A stretch of DNA of 64,000 nucleotides from the NCBI RefSeq assembly GCF_019969725.1, contig NZ_JAHXYW010000009.1, positions 159,274-223,273 of the forward strand, given 5' to 3'. Each line of letters begins with the position of its first letter. Within the stretch, counting starts at the first letter, position 1. The notes under the pieces are model-generated. The model was not told the DNA's origin, made no database searches, and saw only the letters and a list, made by a program, of their open reading frames with translations. Position numbers and translations under genes: made by a program. Source of the stretch: Neobacillus bataviensis. GTDB lineage: Bacteria > Bacillota > Bacilli > Bacillales_B > DSM-18226. Shown here piece after piece: positions 61,397 through 64,000 of this stretch.

Positions 61397-62584
61397 TTGG
61401 GAGGAGCATTGGAAGGGGTTAAAGTATTGGATTTAACAAGAGTACTGGCTGGACCTTATTGTACGATGATTTTGGCAGACCTTGGTGCAGATGTGATCAA
61501 GGTAGAAGGCCCGGCCGGCAGCGATGAAACGCGGAGCTGGGGGCCTCCATTTCAAAATGGTGTAAGTGCCTATTATCTCTGTGCCAATCGAAATAAGCGA
61601 AGCCTCACGGTCAATCTAAAAACGGAGGAGGGAAGAGAAATTATTCGGACATTGGCAAAGGATGCTGATGTTCTCATCCACAATTTTAAAACGGGTTCTA
61701 TGGAAAAATGGCTGCTAGACTATGATACGTTGCAAAAAATGAACCCAAGGTTAGTGTATTGTTCCATTACTGGATTCGGGGAAACAGGGCCTTTCCGTCA
61801 TTTACCCGGATATGACTATATCATCCAGGGAATGAGCGGACTTATGAGTATAACCGGTAGTGAAGAGAGTGGGCCTATAAAAATTGGCGTCGCAATGGTT
61901 GATATTTTGACAGGTTTATATTCTGCCATTTCTATTGAAGCGGCCCTATTTGAAAGGGAAAAGTCCGGTCAAGGTCAAAAAATAGACATGGCACTCATGG
62001 ATACGGCGGTCAGCTCGCTGGCGAATGTCGCCAGTAATTATCTGATTTCAGGAAAAGTGCCGCAAAGATTGGGAAATGACCACCCGAATATCGTCCCGTA
62101 TTCCTTATTTAAAGCATTAGATGGTGAAATGATTATCGCAGTCGGAAATAACCGCCAGTTTACTACCTTATGTGAAGTGGTGGGAAATAAAGAGCTAGCT
62201 GAGGATGAAAAATTCAGTACCAATGAAGCCAGAGTTAAAAATAGGGCTGAACTTACGAGAATATTAGAAAATCTGCTTCACGCTAAAACAGTAAATGAAT
62301 GGCTGGAGCTATTCTCGGAAAAGAACATCCCATGTGGTCCTATTCATTCCATGGATCAAGTGTTCGAACACCCACAGATACTCGCCCGGGAAATGGTCGT
62401 TGGCGTGGATCACCCGGAAGCAGGGCCCGTAAACCTGGTTGGATCACCTATCAAACTATCTAGGACCAAGGTGAACATAGAAAGACACCCTCCTATTGCA
62501 GGGGAACATAACAATGAGATCCTTCAACAAGCCGGTTTTTCCGAAGAAGAAATAACCCGATTAAAAGAGAACAAAATCATTTAA
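61397..62584 (+). CDS. CaiB/BaiF family CoA-transferase
   Basis: 395 aa. LDLTRVLAGPYCTMILADLGADVIKVE and DETRSWGPP at the N-terminus are the family hallmark; the probable catalytic Asp is in PGYDYIIQ (Asp140). Family knowledge: class III CoA transfer between acyl-CoA and a free acid, for example in carnitine, oxalate or glutarate/itaconate metabolism. TTG start at 61397 with AAGGAGGTGG 4-5 bases before it; longer frames upstream run through the terminator. Followed by an acyl-CoA dehydrogenase, so it probably activates an acid that is then oxidised. Confidence 0.92.
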   Translation: MGGALEGVKVLDLTRVLAGPYCTMILADLGADVIKVEGPAGSDETRSWGPPFQNGVSAYYLCANRNKRSLTVNLKTEEGREIIRTLAKDADVLIHNFKTGSMEKWLLDYDTLQKMNPRLVYCSITGFGETGPFRHLPGYDYIIQGMSGLMSITGSEESGPIKIGVAMVDILTGLYSAISIEAALFEREKSGQGQKIDMALMDTAVSSLANVASNYLISGKVPQRLGNDHPNIVPYSLFKALDGEMIIAVGNNRQFTTLCEVVGNKELAEDEKFSTNEARVKNRAELTRILENLLHAKTVNEWLELFSEKNIPCGPIHSMDQVFEHPQILAREMVVGVDHPEAGPVNLVGSPIKLSRTKVNIERHPPIAGEHNNEILQQAGFSEEEITRLKENKII

Positions 62585-62613
62585 AACTATAAAAATCCAG
62601 GAGGTATGAGGTC

Positions 62614-63822
62614 ATGAATTTTGATTTCACAGAAGAACAAGAGATGTTAAGAAAAATGGTAAGAAGTTTTGTAGATAAGGAAATTATCCCAAATATGAAG
62701 GAATGGGATGAACAAGGGAAATTTGATCCTGTCATCTGGAAACGTTTAAGAGATTTAGACCTGATGGGGGTTTGTATCCCTGAACAATATGGCGGCAGTG
62801 GTATGGATTATAATTCACTTGCAATTGTTTGTGAAGAGCTTGAAAGAGGCGACACTGCTTTTCGCACCGCAGTTTCCGTTCATATCGGTTTAAATAGCTT
62901 GACCCTATTGCAATGGGGAACAGAGGAACAAAAACAGAAATATCTCGTGCCGCAGGCCAGAGGTGAAAAAATCGGGGCTTTTGGATTAACCGAACCGGGA
63001 GCTGGATCAGATGTTGCATCCCTAGCGACCACGGCTATAAGAGACGGTAATGAATACATTCTAAATGGGTCCAAAACATGGATCTCTTTATGTGACATTG
63101 CGGATCATTTTATTGTATTTGCTTATACGGATAAAGAGAAAAAACATCATGGCATTTCCGCTTTTATCGTGGAACGGACCATGGCAGGCTTTTCATCCAA
63201 AGCCATAAAAGGGAAGCTGGGAATTCGATCTGGCAATACAGGTGAATTGTTCTTTGATCAGGTAAGGGTTCCTAAGGAAAATTTATTAGGTCAGGAGGGG
63301 GAAGGCTTTAAAATTGCCATGGCTGCATTAGATAATGGCCGCTTCACAGTTGCCGCAGGAGCCGTTGGCCAGATTATGGCTTGCATAGAGGAAAGTGTAA
63401 ACTACTGTCATGAACGAAAAACCTTCGGGAAAGAAATTGGAAAACATCAGCTTGTTCAGCAAATGATTGCCAACATGGAGGCTGGATTTCAAATGAGCCG
63501 TTTATTGGTTTACCGGGCGGGCGAGCTTAAAAACAAAGGGAAGCGGAATACCAGGGAAACTTCCCTTGCAAAATGGCAGGCATGTGATTTTGCGAATAAG
63601 GCGGCTGACGATGCCGTTCAAATTCATGGGGCATACGGATTTTCAAGTGAATATCCTGTTGAACGTTTCCTTAGAAACTCAAAAGCCCCTGTTATTTATG
63701 AAGGAACGAGGGAAATTCATACAATTATGCAGGCAGAATATGTTCTTGGTTACCGTGAAGATAAAGTTTTAAACCATGCGCTGCCTGCCTGGCCATATGA
63801 AATAGAAACGGTTAAAAACTGA
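62614..63822 (+). CDS. Acyl-CoA dehydrogenase
   Basis: 402 aa. FGLTEPGAGSDVASL, TWISLCDIADHFIVFA, RxTFGKEIGKHQLVQQ region and QIHGAYGFSSEYPVERFLRN, with the catalytic Glu in IYEGTREIHTIMQ. FAD-dependent formation of a 2-enoyl-CoA. The pairing with a CaiB-type CoA-transferase is seen for glutaryl-CoA and similar dicarboxylate routes; the exact acyl chain is not clear. AGGAGGT precedes the ATG. Last complete gene in the window. Confidence 0.94.
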   Translation: MNFDFTEEQEMLRKMVRSFVDKEIIPNMKEWDEQGKFDPVIWKRLRDLDLMGVCIPEQYGGSGMDYNSLAIVCEELERGDTAFRTAVSVHIGLNSLTLLQWGTEEQKQKYLVPQARGEKIGAFGLTEPGAGSDVASLATTAIRDGNEYILNGSKTWISLCDIADHFIVFAYTDKEKKHHGISAFIVERTMAGFSSKAIKGKLGIRSGNTGELFFDQVRVPKENLLGQEGEGFKIAMAALDNGRFTVAAGAVGQIMACIEESVNYCHERKTFGKEIGKHQLVQQMIANMEAGFQMSRLLVYRAGELKNKGKRNTRETSLAKWQACDFANKAADDAVQIHGAYGFSSEYPVERFLRNSKAPVIYEGTREIHTIMQAEYVLGYREDKVLNHALPAWPYEIETVKN

Positions 63823-63876
63823 TAAGAAAAAAAGAATCTGCCTAGGCGATTTCAGTGAAAAAGGGCTCCTTTCTGA

Positions 63877-64000
63877 TGTGACCCCCAAAAGTTAGAGTTT
63901 TATATTAAGCAGCTAATTGGCTGGTATGGGTACGGTATTGAACCGGACTCATGCCTGCCAATTTTTGCTTTATACGCTTGTTATTATAGTAATTGATATA
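63877..64000 (-). mobile_element. End of an IS3-family (IS150-like) insertion sequence
   Basis: The terminal sequence TGTGACCCCCAAAAGTTAGA at 63877 is an IS150-type inverted end, followed by the tail of a transposase gene on the minus strand. The element continues beyond the window, so the other end and any target duplication cannot be seen. Confidence 0.75.
63905..64000 (-). CDS. IS3-family transposase OrfB, C-terminal part
   Basis: The last 31 residues only: YINYYNNKRIKQKLAGMSP followed by VQYRTHTSQLAA and a TAA at 63905-63907. This is the conserved C-terminus of IS150/IS3-type integrase-domain transposases (YNxxRIKxKLxGMSPVQYR). The start lies outside the window, so completeness cannot be judged. 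Confidence 0.85.
   Translation of the reverse strand, partial: YINYYNNKRIKQKLAGMSPVQYRTHTSQLAA

Noticed and set aside
17140..63822. Search for CRISPR arrays, tRNAs, rRNAs and tandem repeats in the island
   Set aside because: No regularly spaced repeats, tRNA-like cloverleaf or rRNA-like sequence was recognised by reading; none is reported.

Overview
The window looks like a chromosomal segment of a low-GC, spore-forming member of the Bacillaceae. The evidence is AT-rich DNA, strong AGGAGG-type ribosome binding sites, many TTG/GTG starts, CspC, CarD/YdeB-like, YozG-like and Cse60-like proteins, a KinB-like sensor kinase and a probable Spo0E-family protein. No rRNA, tRNA, CRISPR array or phage module was recognised.

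Positions 1-17100 hold an assorted housekeeping and accessory region. It contains a putative C39/papain-like protein with a bulb-lectin tail (277-1353) and a paralogue that has lost the lectin (12245-12937). It also has a DbpA-type RNA helicase, a Bcr/CflA exporter, a BcrAB-like ABC transporter, YozG/DUF2975, a sensor kinase, CarD, CspC, a DUF47 protein, an exported glycerophosphodiesterase preceded by PhoP-box-like repeats, and an iron alcohol dehydrogenase.

Positions 17150-63822 form one large catabolic island, apparently run by sigma-54. I see six -24/-12 promoters (TTGGCAY-N5-TTGCW) before 17320, 18279, the operon from 26837, 39581, 43911 and 53941. Three enhancer-binding activators are encoded (24474, 50378, 59411). 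The operons carry: (i) an acetoin-dehydrogenase-like 2-oxoacid dehydrogenase (E1a, E1b, E2) with SDRs, an MBL-fold hydrolase and a butanediol-dehydrogenase-like ADH; (ii) an MFS transporter, a HyuA/HyuB ATP-dependent enzyme whose B subunit is fused to an acetone-carboxylase-gamma-like zinc domain, a cyclase-family hydrolase, an acyl-CoA ligase, a 4-hydroxybutyryl-CoA dehydratase (AbfD-like) and a 3-hydroxyacyl-CoA dehydrogenase; (iii) E3; (iv) a biotin-dependent acyl-CoA carboxylase followed by a probable Spo0E-like protein and another small protein; (v) a second, diverged copy of the E1a/E1b/SDR/ADH/MFS set that lacks E2; (vi) a flavoprotein with an NCS1 transporter and an aldehyde dehydrogenase; (vii) a CoA-transferase and an acyl-CoA dehydrogenase.

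The two AcoR-like activators, E1 pairs, SDRs, ADHs and MFS transporters are paralogous. A decayed third ADH 3' end (50166-50253) marks an old recombination joint. A TubZ/FtsZ-like GTPase gene (52553-53662) sits unexpectedly just after the second activator. My working model is degradation of a ketone, hydroxyacid or lactam-type compound to crotonyl-CoA/acetoacetyl-CoA and acetyl-CoA; the actual substrate cannot be read from sequence. The window ends inside an IS3-family (IS150-like) element.
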